Shown here: positions 1-8,582 of the stretch, piece by piece | Layout of the letters: the number at the start of each line of letters is the position of its first letter | Position numbering within the stretch: position 1 is the first letter of the stretch | Assembly: GCA_946415645.1 (NCBI GenBank) | Contig: CAMKTJ010000006.1 | Span: forward strand, 1 to 64,000 | Direction of reading: 5' to 3' | DNA length: 64,000 bases | DNA from: an uncultured Prevotellaceae bacterium | GTDB lineage: Bacteria > Bacteroidota > Bacteroidia > Bacteroidales > Bacteroidaceae | The notes under the pieces: generated by a model | The model's database searches: none | What the model saw: the letters and a program-made list of their open reading frames with translations, nothing else | What the model was told of the DNA's origin: nothing | Made by a program: the position numbers and the translations under genes

Positions 1-54
1 CTACTAAGCTACTAAGCTACTAAGCTACTAAGCTACTAAGCTACTAAGCTACTA
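1..54. repeat. Tandem decamer repeat, ctactaagct x5.4
   Basis: Perfect head-to-tail copies of ctactaagct fill the window edge just before hflX. Related runs occur at about 3253-3289, 23964-24005 and, in reverse complement, 27212-27231 and 41371-41404. They contain no promoter I can recognise and look like expandable intergenic filler. Confidence 0.9.
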
Positions 55-63
55 AACCAATAA

Positions 64-1404
64 ATGAAGACAAGTAGAAGTAAACATTATAATTCCAGTC
101 GGTCGTCATTACCCTTTGAAGATGGAATGACGGATGTGAAGTTTCACAATGTTGTGGAGACGCGTCCTGAGAGAGCCATCCTGGTGGGTCTTATCACTCC
201 CAACCAGAATGAGCGCAAGACAAAGGAGTACCTTGATGAACTGGAGTTCCTGGCCGAGACGGCAGGAGCAGAAACTATAAAGCGTTTCACACAACGTATG
301 AACGGCCCCAGCAGCGTTACCTATCTAGGAATAGGTAAGCTGCAGGAGATAAGGGCCTATATAGTAACTGAGGAAGATGCTGAGCGCGAGGTGGATATGG
401 TCATCTTTGATGATGAACTGAGCGCCAAGCAGCTGCGTAATATAGAGAACGAACTGAAAGTAAAAGTGCTGGATCGTACCAGCCTGATTCTTGATATCTT
501 TGCTATGCGAGCCCAGACCGCTAATGCCAAGACGCAGGTCGAGTTGGCACAGTATCGTTATATGCTGCCTCGCCTGCAGCGTCTGTGGACACACCTTGAA
601 CGTCAGGGTGGTGGCTCCGGAAGTGGTGGCGGAAAAGGCTCAGTGGGTCTTCGTGGACCGGGTGAAACGCAGTTGGAGATGGACCGTCGTATCATTCTGA
701 ACCGTATGAGCCTGCTGAAGCAGCGTTTGGCTGATATAGACCGCCAGAAGACTACGCAGCGTAGCAACCGTGGCAGAATGATTCGTGTGGCATTGGTGGG
801 CTATACCAATGTGGGAAAGAGTACCCTGATGAACCTGCTCTCCAAGAGTGAGGTCTTTGCTGAGAATAAGCTTTTTGCTACACTGGACACAACGGTACGT
901 AAGGTGATAGTGGATAATCTTCCCTTCTTGCTTTCTGATACGGTAGGATTCATTCGTAAGCTGCCCACCGACCTGGTAGATTCTTTCAAGAGTACCTTGG
1001 ATGAGGTGCGCGAGGCTGATTTGTTGTTGCACGTGGTGGATATCAGTCATCCCGACTTCGAGGATCAGATAAAGGTGGTTGAGAAGACACTTTCCGATTT
1101 GGGTTGTGCCGACAAACCCTCTATGGTAATCTTCAATAAGATTGATGCTTACACCTGGGAGGAGAAGGATGCGGATGATTTAACACCTGCAACCGAGAAG
1201 AACGTCTCGTTGGATGAACTGACACGCACATGGATGTCGCGTCTGAATGGCGACTGCCTCTTTATTTCGGCACAGGAACGGACCAACCTGGATACAATGA
1301 AGCAGGTACTATATAATAAGGTTAGGGAACTGCATGTACAGAAGTACCCCTACAACGACTTCCTCTTCCAACATTATGAGGAAGAGAACTCAGAAAACAA
1401 ATAA
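64..1404 (+). CDS. hflX: GTPase HflX
   Basis: Ribosome-associated GTPase of the HflX family, thought to split or rescue stalled 70S ribosomes under stress. The 446-residue length fits the family. An N-terminal HflX domain (about 35-200) ends in the glycine-rich linker QGGGSGSGGGKG and the RGPGETQLE signature near 198-206. The G domain follows: G1 GYTNVGKST at 246-254, G3 DTVGF at 292-296 and G4 NKID at 358-361. The ATG at 64 follows directly on a decamer repeat array; the first 20 residues are poorly conserved in type, so a start at Met22 is also possible. Fumarase lies 79 bases downstream on the same strand. Confidence 0.95.
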   Translation: MKTSRSKHYNSSRSSLPFEDGMTDVKFHNVVETRPERAILVGLITPNQNERKTKEYLDELEFLAETAGAETIKRFTQRMNGPSSVTYLGIGKLQEIRAYIVTEEDAEREVDMVIFDDELSAKQLRNIENELKVKVLDRTSLILDIFAMRAQTANAKTQVELAQYRYMLPRLQRLWTHLERQGGGSGSGGGKGSVGLRGPGETQLEMDRRIILNRMSLLKQRLADIDRQKTTQRSNRGRMIRVALVGYTNVGKSTLMNLLSKSEVFAENKLFATLDTTVRKVIVDNLPFLLSDTVGFIRKLPTDLVDSFKSTLDEVREADLLLHVVDISHPDFEDQIKVVEKTLSDLGCADKPSMVIFNKIDAYTWEEKDADDLTPATEKNVSLDELTRTWMSRLNGDCLFISAQERTNLDTMKQVLYNKVRELHVQKYPYNDFLFQHYEEENSENK

Positions 1405-1443
1405 AGAATAATATAAACTGCCCAAGACCCTGCGTAGCAGTTC

Positions 1444-1481
1444 CCTCGCCCTGGCGGGAGAGGGTTAGGGAGAGGGTCCCT
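1444..1481. repeat. GC-rich palindromic repeat, 5' of fumarase
   Basis: CCCTCGCCC..GGGCGAGAGGG-type palindrome followed by a second GGGAGAGGGTCC half. It lies directly against the fumarase start codon and belongs to the same element class as 3129-3160, 24010-24048, 41160-41190 and others in this window. Confidence 0.75.
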
Positions 1482-1483
1482 AT

Positions 1484-3124
1484 ATGGCTGAATTCAAGTA
1501 TGCCCCAATGTTCCAGATGGGCGAGGACAAGACCGAATACCGCCTCCTGACAAAGGAAGGTGTGAGTGTAAGTGAGTTTGAGGGTCACAAGATTCTGAAG
1601 GTTAGCAAGGAGGCGCTGACCTTGTTGGCACAGCAGTGTTTCCATGATGTAGAGTTCATGTTGCGTCGTGAGCATAACCTGCAGGTGGCCAAAGTGCTTT
1701 CCGACCCTGAAGCAAGTGAGAACGATAAGTATGTGGCACTGCAGTTCCTGCGTAATGCCGATGTAGCAGCCAAGGGCGTGCTGCCCTTCTGCCAGGATAC
1801 CGGTACAGCTATCATACATGGCGAGAAAGGTCAGCAGGTATGGACAGGCTTCGAGGATGAGGAAGCACTCTCACGTGGTGTCTTCAATACCTTTACTCAA
1901 GACAACCTGCGTTACTCTCAGAATGCGCCCCTTAATATGTATGACGAGGTAAATACCAAGTGCAACCTGCCTGCCCAGATTGATATCGAGGCTGTTGAAG
2001 GTGCCGAGTATCGTTTCATCTGTGTTGCCAAGGGTGGTGGCTCTGCCAACAAGACCTATTTCTACCCCATGACAAAGGCATTGATTCAGAACGAGAAGAC
2101 CCTGTTGCCTTGGCTCGTTGAGGAGATGAAGCACCTGGGTACAGCTGCTTGTCCTCCTTATCACATCTGCTTCGTTATTGGTGGTACCAGTGCCGAGAAG
2201 AACCTGCTGACCGTGAAGTTGGGTTCTATCAAGTACTATGACAATCTGCCTACCACAGGCGACGAGACAGGTCGTGCCTTCCGTGATATCGACTTGGAAG
2301 AAAAACTGCTGAAGGAGGCTCAGAAGATTGGTCTGGGTGCTCAGTTTGGTGGTAAGTACCTGGCTCATGATATCCGTGTGATCCGTCTGCCCCGTCATGG
2401 TGCTTCTCTGCCCGTCGGTATGGGTGTCAGCTGCTCTGCCGACCGTAACATCAAGGCCAAGATCAACGAGGATGGCATCTGGATTGAGAAGATGGATAGC
2501 AACCCCACAGAGTTGATTCCTGAGGAGCTGCGCAATCCGGGTGAGGGTCCCAAGGGTATTGAGATTGACTTGAACAAGGGTATCGATGCTGTTCGTGCTG
2601 AACTGACCAAGTATCCTGTCAGCACCCGTGTCAACCTGAAGGGTACCATCATTGTGGCCCGTGATATTGCTCACGCCAAGCTGAAGGCTCGTTTGGATGC
2701 CGGTGAGGGTATGCCTCAGTACTTCAAGGATTATCCTGTGCTGTATGCCGGTCCTGCCAAGACTCCAGAGGGTTATCCCTGTGGTTCTATGGGTCCCACA
2801 ACAGCCAACCGTATGGATCCCTATGTAGATGAGTTCCAGGCTAACGGCGCTTCTTTGGTAATGATTGCCAAGGGTAACCGTACTCAGCAGGTAACAGATG
2901 CCTGCAAGAAACATGGTGGCTTCTATCTGGGTACTATCGGTGGTGTGGCTGCCGTACTGAGCCAGAGCAGCATCAAGAGCATTGAGTGCGTAGAGTATCC
3001 CGAGTTGGGTATGGAGGCTATCTGGAAGATTGATGTAGAAGACTTCCCCGCCTTCATCCTGGTAGATGACAAGGGTAACGACTTCTTCCAGCAGCTCAAG
3101 CCCTGGTGTCCTGCTTGTAAGTAA
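1484..3124 (+). CDS. Fumarate hydratase, class I (Fe-S)
   Basis: Interconverts fumarate and malate in the cytoplasm; in Bacteroidota this usually serves the reductive branch to succinate. The 546 residues form a single-chain class I enzyme (FumA/FumB type, alpha and beta parts fused). Three cysteines sit where the [4Fe-4S] ligands of E. coli FumA are expected: C103 (FCQDTGT), C223 (ACPPYH) and C317 (SCSADRN). The C-terminal part contains [16 protein letters not shown]. The ATG follows a GC-rich palindromic repeat and a second copy follows the stop, so the gene is bracketed by these elements. A bidirectional terminator at 3287-3328 ends the transcript. Confidence 0.95.
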   Translation: MAEFKYAPMFQMGEDKTEYRLLTKEGVSVSEFEGHKILKVSKEALTLLAQQCFHDVEFMLRREHNLQVAKVLSDPEASENDKYVALQFLRNADVAAKGVLPFCQDTGTAIIHGEKGQQVWTGFEDEEALSRGVFNTFTQDNLRYSQNAPLNMYDEVNTKCNLPAQIDIEAVEGAEYRFICVAKGGGSANKTYFYPMTKALIQNEKTLLPWLVEEMKHLGTAACPPYHICFVIGGTSAEKNLLTVKLGSIKYYDNLPTTGDETGRAFRDIDLEEKLLKEAQKIGLGAQFGGKYLAHDIRVIRLPRHGASLPVGMGVSCSADRNIKAKINEDGIWIEKMDSNPTELIPEELRNPGEGPKGIEIDLNKGIDAVRAELTKYPVSTRVNLKGTIIVARDIAHAKLKARLDAGEGMPQYFKDYPVLYAGPAKTPEGYPCGSMGPTTANRMDPYVDEFQANGASLVMIAKGNRTQQVTDACKKHGGFYLGTIGGVAAVLSQSSIKSIECVEYPELGMEAIWKIDVEDFPAFILVDDKGNDFFQQLKPWCPACK

Positions 3125-3128
3125 CAGA

Positions 3129-3160
3129 CCCTCTCCCCGCTCCCCCGTAAGGGGGAGGGC
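3129..3160. repeat. GC-rich palindromic repeat, 3' of fumarase
   Basis: CCCTCTCCCCGCTCCCCC-gtaa-GGGGGAGGGC. The inner arms CTCCCCC/GGGGGAG form a strong stem. Copy of the CCCTCC..GGGGGAG element found throughout the window. Confidence 0.8.
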
Positions 3161-3252
3161 TTTAGTTGAAAGTTGAGAGATTAGAGTCAGCTTAGAAAGT
3201 TTAAAGAGTTATGGAGTTCAATAACCAATAATCTATTAACCAACTAATCTAC

Positions 3253-3289
3253 TAAGCTATTAAGCAAATAAGCAAATAAGCAAATAAAA
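3253..3289. repeat. Oligomer repeats (ctactaagct-like, then agcaaata x3)
   Basis: Degenerate decamers run into three perfect copies of agcaaata just before the terminator. Intergenic filler between the fumarase and DUF349 genes. Confidence 0.7.
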
Positions 3290-3328
3290 GTAAGGCAGAC
3301 CTGGAATCCAAGTCTGCCTTACTTTTTA
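3287..3328. terminator. Bidirectional Rho-independent terminator
   Basis: AAAGTAAGGCAGAC pairs with GTCTGCCTTACTTT over a 14-bp stem with an 11-base loop. T-rich tracts on both sides let it stop both fumarase (+) and the DUF349 gene (-). Confidence 0.9.
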
Positions 3329-3341
3329 TTGTGATAACAAT

Positions 3342-5132
3342 TTATTTTCCTTCGTTGGCTATTTGTTCGTCAACGGCTTTGATTTTCTGAGCCAGGAGAG
3401 AGAGCTCATCGCGCAGCTTCTCAACCTTCTTCTTCATACTGTCAACCAGTGAGTTGCCCTTCTTGCTATTGCTGGTGAGGAAACCCAGATTGTTCTCGTA
3501 GGTGTTCAGCTCGTCACGCATACGCTCATAGGCGCGCATCATACGCTGGCGCTCGTTGCTTAGGCTGCCGCCTTCTTTCTCTATCTTCTGAGCCAGGTTG
3601 TTGCGGAAGTTGTTCAGGTGGCGCTTGGCCTGTGAAGCACTCAAGGCACCGTAGATCTTGTCGCAAACCTCACGATACTCTTTGTAGAGACGGTCCTTGT
3701 CGCGGAAAGGTACGTGTCCAACCTCGTTCCATTTCTTCTGCAGTTCCTTCACCTCCTGAATGATTTCCTCACCCTCCTTGGCTGCCAATTCCTTCAGGCG
3801 CTCTATGATGTTCTGCTTCTCTTCCTTGTTGGCGTTCTGCTCATCGCGTACACCGGCTGTAGCTTGCTGGCGAGCCTCAAAGAACTGGTCGCAAGCGCCT
3901 ACGAAGCGTTTCCATAGGTCCTCAGAGTACTTGTGGGGCACATTGCCAATCTCCTTCCACTGCTTCTGCAGTTTTATAAGGATGTCTCCTGTGCTACGCC
4001 AGTCTGTGCTGTCCTTCAGGGATTCTGCTTTCTCAACCAGTTCCTTCTTCTTAGCCAGGTTCTCGTTCAGGCTTTCCTTCAGGGCCTGGAAGAACTGAGC
4101 CTTCTTCTCAAAGAATGCATCGCATCCCTTGCGGAAACGCTCAAAGATAGCAGTATTCATCTTCTGGGGTGCAAAGCCGATGGTCTTCCAGGTGGCCTGC
4201 ATCTCAATGATCTTCTTGGTCATCTCATCCCAGTCAGAAGAGGTCTTCAGCTCATCTGTAGAGATAGCCTCTATCTGTTCGCAAAGGGCGGTCTTCTGGT
4301 TCAGGTTCTCTTCCTCTTTGGCCTTGCGAGCCTCGAAGAAGTCCTGGTGACGCTTGTATATAGCTGTTGTGGCAGCTTTGAAGCGGTTCCATATTTCCTC
4401 GCGGAGTTCGCGGGCAACAGGACCGGTCTCTTTCCACTCTTGGTTCAGGATGAGCATCTGGTTGTAGGCTGCTACCACTTCGGGAGCCTCAATCAGAGCT
4501 TCTGCCTCTTCGCACAGACGTGTCTTGGCTTCCAGGTTCTTGCGGAAGTCATAGTCGCGCAACTCATGTCCTAACTTCAGTAGGTCATAGAACTGCTCTA
4601 CATAGAGCTGGTAGTTCTTCCACAACTCTGTGGCGCGCTCAGCAGGAACCTGCTTAATCTCCTTCCACTCAGCCTGTAGGGCCTTGAACTCGTCAAAGGC
4701 ACTGTTGGCTTCCTCTGGGGTAGAGGCCAACTGCTGAATGCGGTCCAGGATTTCCAGTTTCCTTTTCAGGTTCTCTTGTTTCTGGCGTTCCAGTTCCTCT
4801 TGTGCTGCAGCTCTGCGGTCGCGAATCAACTGCATGGATGCACGGAACTCGGGTTCCAGTGGATCTATCTGCGGCTCAAACTTCTCGGGTTCTCCACCGC
4901 CTTCTATAAAGGCATTGCGTGCCTCTTGTATGTCGTTGTTGTGAAACTTGTAGAAGAGTTGTTTCAGCAAGTCAAGTTCTTGCTTTTCAGCCAGTTCCTC
5001 GCTCTGGGCGATTTCCTTTACACGGTTTACAACCTCCTCTTTGGTGGTGTATACAGGCACTGCGGGTGCTGCATTGATCTCAGAAGACTGCTCTGTGGCA
5101 GTAGTTACATTAGTCTCTAAAGAGTCCATCAT
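3342..5132 (-). CDS. DUF349 domain-containing protein
   Basis: A 596-residue, highly charged, mostly helical cytoplasmic protein. It has several DUF349 repeats, recognisable by the recurring W-K-x-I/T-G-x-V/A-P/A-x-x-x-x-x-x-L/I-W-x-R-F pattern (for example QWKEIGNVPHKYSEDLWKRF and EWKETGPVARELREEIWNRF). The C-terminal 100 residues look like coiled coil (SMKKKVEKLRDELSLLAQKI). The molecular role of the family is not established as far as I know. The start has two consecutive Met codons (5132 or 5129). A small CCCCAA-ttct-TTGGGG hairpin (about 5154-5169) lies in the leader. It stands alone between two terminator or repeat regions and is probably monocistronic. Confidence 0.9.
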   Translation of the reverse strand: MMDSLETNVTTATEQSSEINAAPAVPVYTTKEEVVNRVKEIAQSEELAEKQELDLLKQLFYKFHNNDIQEARNAFIEGGGEPEKFEPQIDPLEPEFRASMQLIRDRRAAAQEELERQKQENLKRKLEILDRIQQLASTPEEANSAFDEFKALQAEWKEIKQVPAERATELWKNYQLYVEQFYDLLKLGHELRDYDFRKNLEAKTRLCEEAEALIEAPEVVAAYNQMLILNQEWKETGPVARELREEIWNRFKAATTAIYKRHQDFFEARKAKEEENLNQKTALCEQIEAISTDELKTSSDWDEMTKKIIEMQATWKTIGFAPQKMNTAIFERFRKGCDAFFEKKAQFFQALKESLNENLAKKKELVEKAESLKDSTDWRSTGDILIKLQKQWKEIGNVPHKYSEDLWKRFVGACDQFFEARQQATAGVRDEQNANKEEKQNIIERLKELAAKEGEEIIQEVKELQKKWNEVGHVPFRDKDRLYKEYREVCDKIYGALSASQAKRHLNNFRNNLAQKIEKEGGSLSNERQRMMRAYERMRDELNTYENNLGFLTSNSKKGNSLVDSMKKKVEKLRDELSLLAQKIKAVDEQIANEGK

Positions 5133-5243
5133 TTAAAGTTTTTAGTATTATCTCCCCCAATTCTTTGGGGTTGCGAAATACAAAATAAGGCAAAATATCC
5201 CTTATAACCTAATAATAGTTGCTTTTTTTTAAGAAAAAGTGAA

Positions 5244-6170
5244 TTAAATCCACGTTTTCCGTTTGAAATACCACCAGAAGAGTACTGTAACGCCTATAGA
5301 AAGGGCTACAGCGAAGGGGAATCCCCACCAGGCATGTTCCATGCCGTTTATCAGGTTCATGCCAAACAGACTGGCAATCAGGGTGGGGAACATCAGGATA
5401 ATGCTGATACTGGTGAGCACCTTCATGACACTGCTTACATTATTATTAATAATGCTGGCGTAGGTATCCATTGTAGAGTCCAGAATATTGGTGTAGATGT
5501 TACAGGTCTCGCGGGCCTGGCTCATCTCAATGTTCACGTCCTCAATCATATCGGCATCCAACTCATCCACGGGCAGTTTGAACTTCAACTTCGATAGCAG
5601 GTTCTCATTACCTCTGATAGAAGTTACAAAGTAGGTCAAACTGTCCTGCAGGCGGCTCAGTGATATAATATCTGCATTGTTGACGTTATGGTCAAGGTTC
5701 CTCTTGGCCTTGTCAATCAGCAAGCTGATTTGCTTTAGGCGCTTCAGATACCAGACGGCACTGCACAGGAAGAGACGGAAGATCATATCCACCGAGTCGG
5801 TGAATCCCAGACCACGCTTCTGCTGATAGCTCACAAAGTCTATCATCATGTTCGTCTCAAAGTTGCATACCGTAATCAGTACATCACCCTTCATGATGAT
5901 ACCCAAGGGGATGGTAGTGTAGGGGGTACGGCTCTTCATCTCCTTTACGTAGGGGATACGCAAAATGATAAGTACCCATCCGTCATCAATGTCATAACGG
6001 GCACGCTCGTCGGTATCGGCGATGTCGGAAATATAGTAATCGGGGATTCCCAGTTTCTTCTCCAGGAAGTCAATGTCTTCCTGTGTGGGGCATGTAACCT
6101 GAACCCAGCAGTTGGGTTCCCATTTGTCGATGGTACGCAGACCATTCGTAGTGTTCCAGTATGTTTGCAT
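5244..6170 (-). CDS. corA: CorA-family Mg2+/Co2+ transporter
   Basis: Inner-membrane divalent cation channel, 308 residues. A long soluble N-terminal domain leads into two C-terminal transmembrane helices. The family's selectivity motif GMN is at about 270-272 (SLFGMNLING), between the helices, and the chain ends in a short basic tail (YFKRKTWI), as in other CorA proteins. No close partner: ksgA lies upstream on the same strand, separated by about 235 bases that contain a promoter and repeats. The immediate upstream sequence holds a broken small reading frame (6174-6280). Confidence 0.93.
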   Translation of the reverse strand: MQTYWNTTNGLRTIDKWEPNCWVQVTCPTQEDIDFLEKKLGIPDYYISDIADTDERARYDIDDGWVLIILRIPYVKEMKSRTPYTTIPLGIIMKGDVLITVCNFETNMMIDFVSYQQKRGLGFTDSVDMIFRLFLCSAVWYLKRLKQISLLIDKAKRNLDHNVNNADIISLSRLQDSLTYFVTSIRGNENLLSKLKFKLPVDELDADMIEDVNIEMSQARETCNIYTNILDSTMDTYASIINNNVSSVMKVLTSISIILMFPTLIASLFGMNLINGMEHAWWGFPFAVALSIGVTVLFWWYFKRKTWI

Positions 6171-6173
6171 CTT

Positions 6174-6280
6174 TCAGTACTCCGGCTTAAAAGGGTCCAT
6201 AACAGTGTGCCTGCCAAGGAGTTCCTCTTGATGCTCCTGGGCGGCTACAAATTCATATTCTCCGCGTGATAATCGTCCAT
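6174..6280 (-). pseudogene. Possible frameshifted small ORF upstream of corA
   Basis: Downstream of the -7 box at 6321-6328 the first ATG (6278-6280) opens a frame of only 11 codons. A second frame, without its own ATG, runs on to a stop at 6174, 4 bases before corA, and encodes a plausible charged segment (RGEYEFVAAQEHQEELLGRH). One indel near 6255 would join the two into a protein of about 35 residues. I do not recognise it; it may be a decayed leader gene or chance. Confidence 0.3.
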
Positions 6281-6320
6281 TTTATTTGTTGTTAAATGCT
6301 TTTTTGCTGTTTTGCGGGGG

Positions 6321-6328
6321 CAAAGGTA
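6321..6328 (-). promoter_or_regulatory. -7 promoter box (TACCTTTG) for corA
   Basis: Read on the minus strand this is TACCTTTG, a perfect match to the Bacteroidota TAnnTTTG element. It lies about 150 bases upstream of the corA start. Confidence 0.65.
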
Positions 6329-6338
6329 AGAATAAAAA

Positions 6339-6368
6339 GTGAAAAGTGAAGAGTGAAGAGTGAAGAAT
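6339..6368. repeat. Oligomer repeat gtgaagagtgaaga
   Basis: Heptamer-based run gtgaaaagtgaagagtgaagag continuing to 6368, same family as 41415-41445, 47388-47408 and 56765-56793. Confidence 0.75.
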
Positions 6369-6405
6369 TTTTGTTTGCACTTACTTTTTTGTGCTATTCT
6401 TGAAC

Positions 6406-7257
6406 TTAGCACTCACCCAAAGGGGGAGCGGGGAGGGGGCTTTCCTTCTGAACTTTGTTTGTAAGTTCAATAAACTCCGCTACGCTCAACTGTTCTGGTC
6501 GTTTGTTGAATATCTCATCCTGCAGGAAGGTGGTGTGGTCCAGTGCTGGTAATCCGGCTTTGGCACGTTCTGCATCCAACTCTCCTAAGAGGGGACGGAT
6601 ATTATTGCGTAGCGTCTTGCGTCTCTGGTTGAAGGTGGTCTTAACCAAACGCTTGAAGAGACGTTCGTCACAACCTAATTCCTGCGTATCGTTTCTGGTC
6701 ATACGTATGACGGCACTCTTGACCTTTGGTGGGGGATTGAAGACGTGTTCATGAACGGTAAACAGGTATTCTACATTGTACCATGCCTGTATCAGTACGC
6801 TCAGGATGCCGTATGTCTTGCTGCCTGGCGCTGCTGTGATGCGCTCTGCCACCTCTTTCTGGATCATACCCGTGCAACAGGGAACCAGATTCTTGTACTC
6901 TAGCATCTTAAAGAATATCTGACTGGATATATTATAAGGGTAGTTGCCCGTCAGCACAAAGGGGCTGCCCTCGAAGGTGCGTTCCAAGTGCATCTTCAGG
7001 AAGTCGTCCTCTATGATGTTCTCCTCCAGTTGGGGGAAGTGCTGGCGCAGGTAGGCTACCGACTCAAAGTCAATCTCCACCACCTTCACCTGACGGGGTT
7101 TTGTTACCAGGAACTGAGTCATCACACCCATACCGGGTCCTACCTCCAGGACGGGGATGTCAGGGAAGGCGTCAACAGTATCGGCAATATCCTTGGCGAT
7201 GCTTAAATCAGTCAAAAAATGCTGTCCAAGAAACTTTTTTGGCTTAACAAGTCTCAT
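6406..7257 (-). CDS. rsmA: 16S rRNA dimethyladenosine transferase RsmA/KsgA
   Basis: Uses SAM to dimethylate two adjacent adenosines near the 3' end of 16S rRNA during 30S maturation. The start was set at MRLVKPKKFLGQHFL (7257), because this is where the family begins and the promoter lies just upstream; an in-frame Met 20 codons earlier (7317) would lie upstream of the -7 box. SAM-binding motif EVGPGMG and catalytic NYPYNIS (the N-L/Y-PYN type) are present. About 283 residues, normal length. The last residues (LPAPPLGEC) and the stop lie in or against a GC-rich palindromic repeat (6418-6442), which seems to have replaced the native C-terminus. Confidence 0.95.
   Translation of the reverse strand: MRLVKPKKFLGQHFLTDLSIAKDIADTVDAFPDIPVLEVGPGMGVMTQFLVTKPRQVKVVEIDFESVAYLRQHFPQLEENIIEDDFLKMHLERTFEGSPFVLTGNYPYNISSQIFFKMLEYKNLVPCCTGMIQKEVAERITAAPGSKTYGILSVLIQAWYNVEYLFTVHEHVFNPPPKVKSAVIRMTRNDTQELGCDERLFKRLVKTTFNQRRKTLRNNIRPLLGELDAERAKAGLPALDHTTFLQDEIFNKRPEQLSVAEFIELTNKVQKESPLPAPPLGEC
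6418..6442. repeat. GC-rich palindromic repeat inside the ksgA 3' end
   Basis: AGGGGGAGCGGGGAGGGGGC, the same element as 3129-3160 in the opposite orientation. It encodes the last residues of KsgA. Confidence 0.75.
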
Positions 7258-7287
7258 ACGTTCTGATATTTTTGTATTTTTGTGCTG

Positions 7288-7318
7288 CAAAGTTACGAAA
7301 AGTCGAGCGCAGAACAAA
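7288..7318 (-). promoter_or_regulatory. Promoter of ksgA (-33 TTTG, -7 TAACTTTG)
   Basis: Minus strand: TTTG (7315-7318), 19-base spacer, TAACTTTG (7288-7295), then a leader of about 24 bases to the ATG at 7257. This supports the shorter KsgA start. Confidence 0.75.
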
Positions 7319-7461
7319 GAATTTCTATTCTTTTTATGCCGAGACCGGAGTAAGTTAGGTACGGAGTGCCAAAGTTACGATTAAGCGAGCGATTCTACAA
7401 ATTTATTTGTGAAAATCCGAGCGCAAGAACTTAGATACGTAGTATCAAAATTACGAAAAAG
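7288..7461. repeat. Degenerate ~80-bp tandem repeat
   Basis: The motif caaagttacga recurs at 7288, 7370 and (as caaaattacga) 7446. Between copies, the segments share agttaggtacggagtgcc / acttagatacgtagtatc and cgagcg words. Each copy carries a TAAnTTTG -7-like box on the minus strand. Confidence 0.6.
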
Positions 7462-7478
7462 AATTCATAATTAGGAAG

Positions 7479-8477
7479 GTGAAAAAGATTTTTTCCTCAA
7501 CGGGTAAGATTGTTCTACCTCTGCTTTTAGCCACAGCTATTCTGTGGTGGATGTATCGTGAGTTCCGTTGGGACGATGTCAAGCGGGCATTGCAGAGCGA
7601 TATGTCCTGGAGTTGGATGCTCCTTAGCTTCCCCTTTGGCATCATGGCTCAGGTGTTCCGTGCTTTGCGTTGGAAGCAGGCCTTGGCTCCTCTGGGCGAG
7701 AAGCCCCGACTGCATACCTGTATCAATGCCGTCTTCATCTCCTACGCCAGCAGCCTTGTGGTACCCCGTGTAGGCGAGATGCTGCGTTGTGGCATTCTCA
7801 GACGTTGGGAAAGAATCAATTTCAGTAAGGGCATAGGCACTGTAGTTACGGAACGTGTTATAGACAGCACCTTGGTAATCTTGTTGGCACTCATCACGGC
7901 AGCCTGCCAGATACCTGTCTTTATGAATTTCTTTACCAAGACAGGCGTTACCCTGAAGGGCTTTTTGGGTACTTTCACCACAACGGGATATCTGGTAACG
8001 ATACTGTCAGGTATCCTAATCCTATGTACAGTAGCCTTCCTGGTATGGCGACTGAACTTCTTCTCTCGTACCCGGGCTGTGCTGACTGACCTCAAGGACG
8101 GTCTCTTCTCTGTCCGTTACGTTCAGAGTCCTGTCCTGTTCCTGTTTAACTCAGTAGGCATTTGGGTGTGCTATTACCTGCACTTCTATCTCACCTTCTA
8201 TTGCTTTCAATATACAGCATCCCTGGGTGCTATGGCAGCTCTGGTAGCCTTTGTGGTAGGATGCTTTGCCGTGCTGGTTCCCACGCCCAACGGAGCAGGC
8301 CCCTGGCACTTTGCCGTCAAGACCGTCTTGGTGTTGTATGGGGTAAATCAGATGGATGGCGCCATGTTTGTTTTGGTAGTTCACACCATCCAAACCCTCT
8401 TAGTCGCTGCCCTAGGCCTTTATGGTGTCGCTGCCCTCTCGCTGACGAAAAAGGTTCCCTCCCAGCCCGTGAAATAA
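7479..8477 (+). CDS. Lysylphosphatidylglycerol synthase TM-domain-like membrane protein (UPF0104)
   Basis: A 332-residue polytopic inner-membrane protein with about eight hydrophobic segments. It resembles the flippase-like domain found in MprF and in stand-alone UPF0104 proteins (motif RALRWKQAL near 65; SSLVVPRVGEMLRCGIL near 90; VPTPNGAGPWHF near 270). Bacteroidota homologs are annotated as 'lysylphosphatidylglycerol synthase transmembrane domain', but there is no synthase domain here, so the lipid handled is unknown. The start is a GTG (7479); no earlier ATG fits. It diverges from ksgA and shares the repeat-rich 7258-7478 spacer. Confidence 0.82.
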   Translation: MKKIFSSTGKIVLPLLLATAILWWMYREFRWDDVKRALQSDMSWSWMLLSFPFGIMAQVFRALRWKQALAPLGEKPRLHTCINAVFISYASSLVVPRVGEMLRCGILRRWERINFSKGIGTVVTERVIDSTLVILLALITAACQIPVFMNFFTKTGVTLKGFLGTFTTTGYLVTILSGILILCTVAFLVWRLNFFSRTRAVLTDLKDGLFSVRYVQSPVLFLFNSVGIWVCYYLHFYLTFYCFQYTASLGAMAALVAFVVGCFAVLVPTPNGAGPWHFAVKTVLVLYGVNQMDGAMFVLVVHTIQTLLVAALGLYGVAALSLTKKVPSQPVK

Positions 8478-8500
8478 TGCAGAGGTTTGTTGGTTTTTGA

Positions 8501-8527
8501 CGGGGTGCTATTTTGCAAAACCCCGTT
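8501..8527. terminator. Stem-loop after the UPF0104 gene
   Basis: ACGGGGT..ACCCCGT with a 13-base loop lies 24 bases after the stop. It lacks a clean T run on the plus strand, so it is a weak terminator call. A run of nine C residues follows at about 8570. Confidence 0.45.
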
Positions 8528-8582
8528 ATCTCTTGGTCTGTTGTTGTGGACTTACTATTTTGTTTTTACACCCCCCCCCGTC

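Noticed and set aside
1-54. Decamer array as a possible CRISPR
   Set aside because: Units are only 10 bp and directly adjacent, with no spacers and no cas genes nearby.
1871-2914. 347-codon open frame antisense to fumarase
   Set aside because: Antisense shadow of a strongly conserved enzyme gene; no promoter or family motif.
6171-6330. Mg2+ riboswitch upstream of corA
   Set aside because: The leader is short and I could not draw an M-box-like or other known structure.
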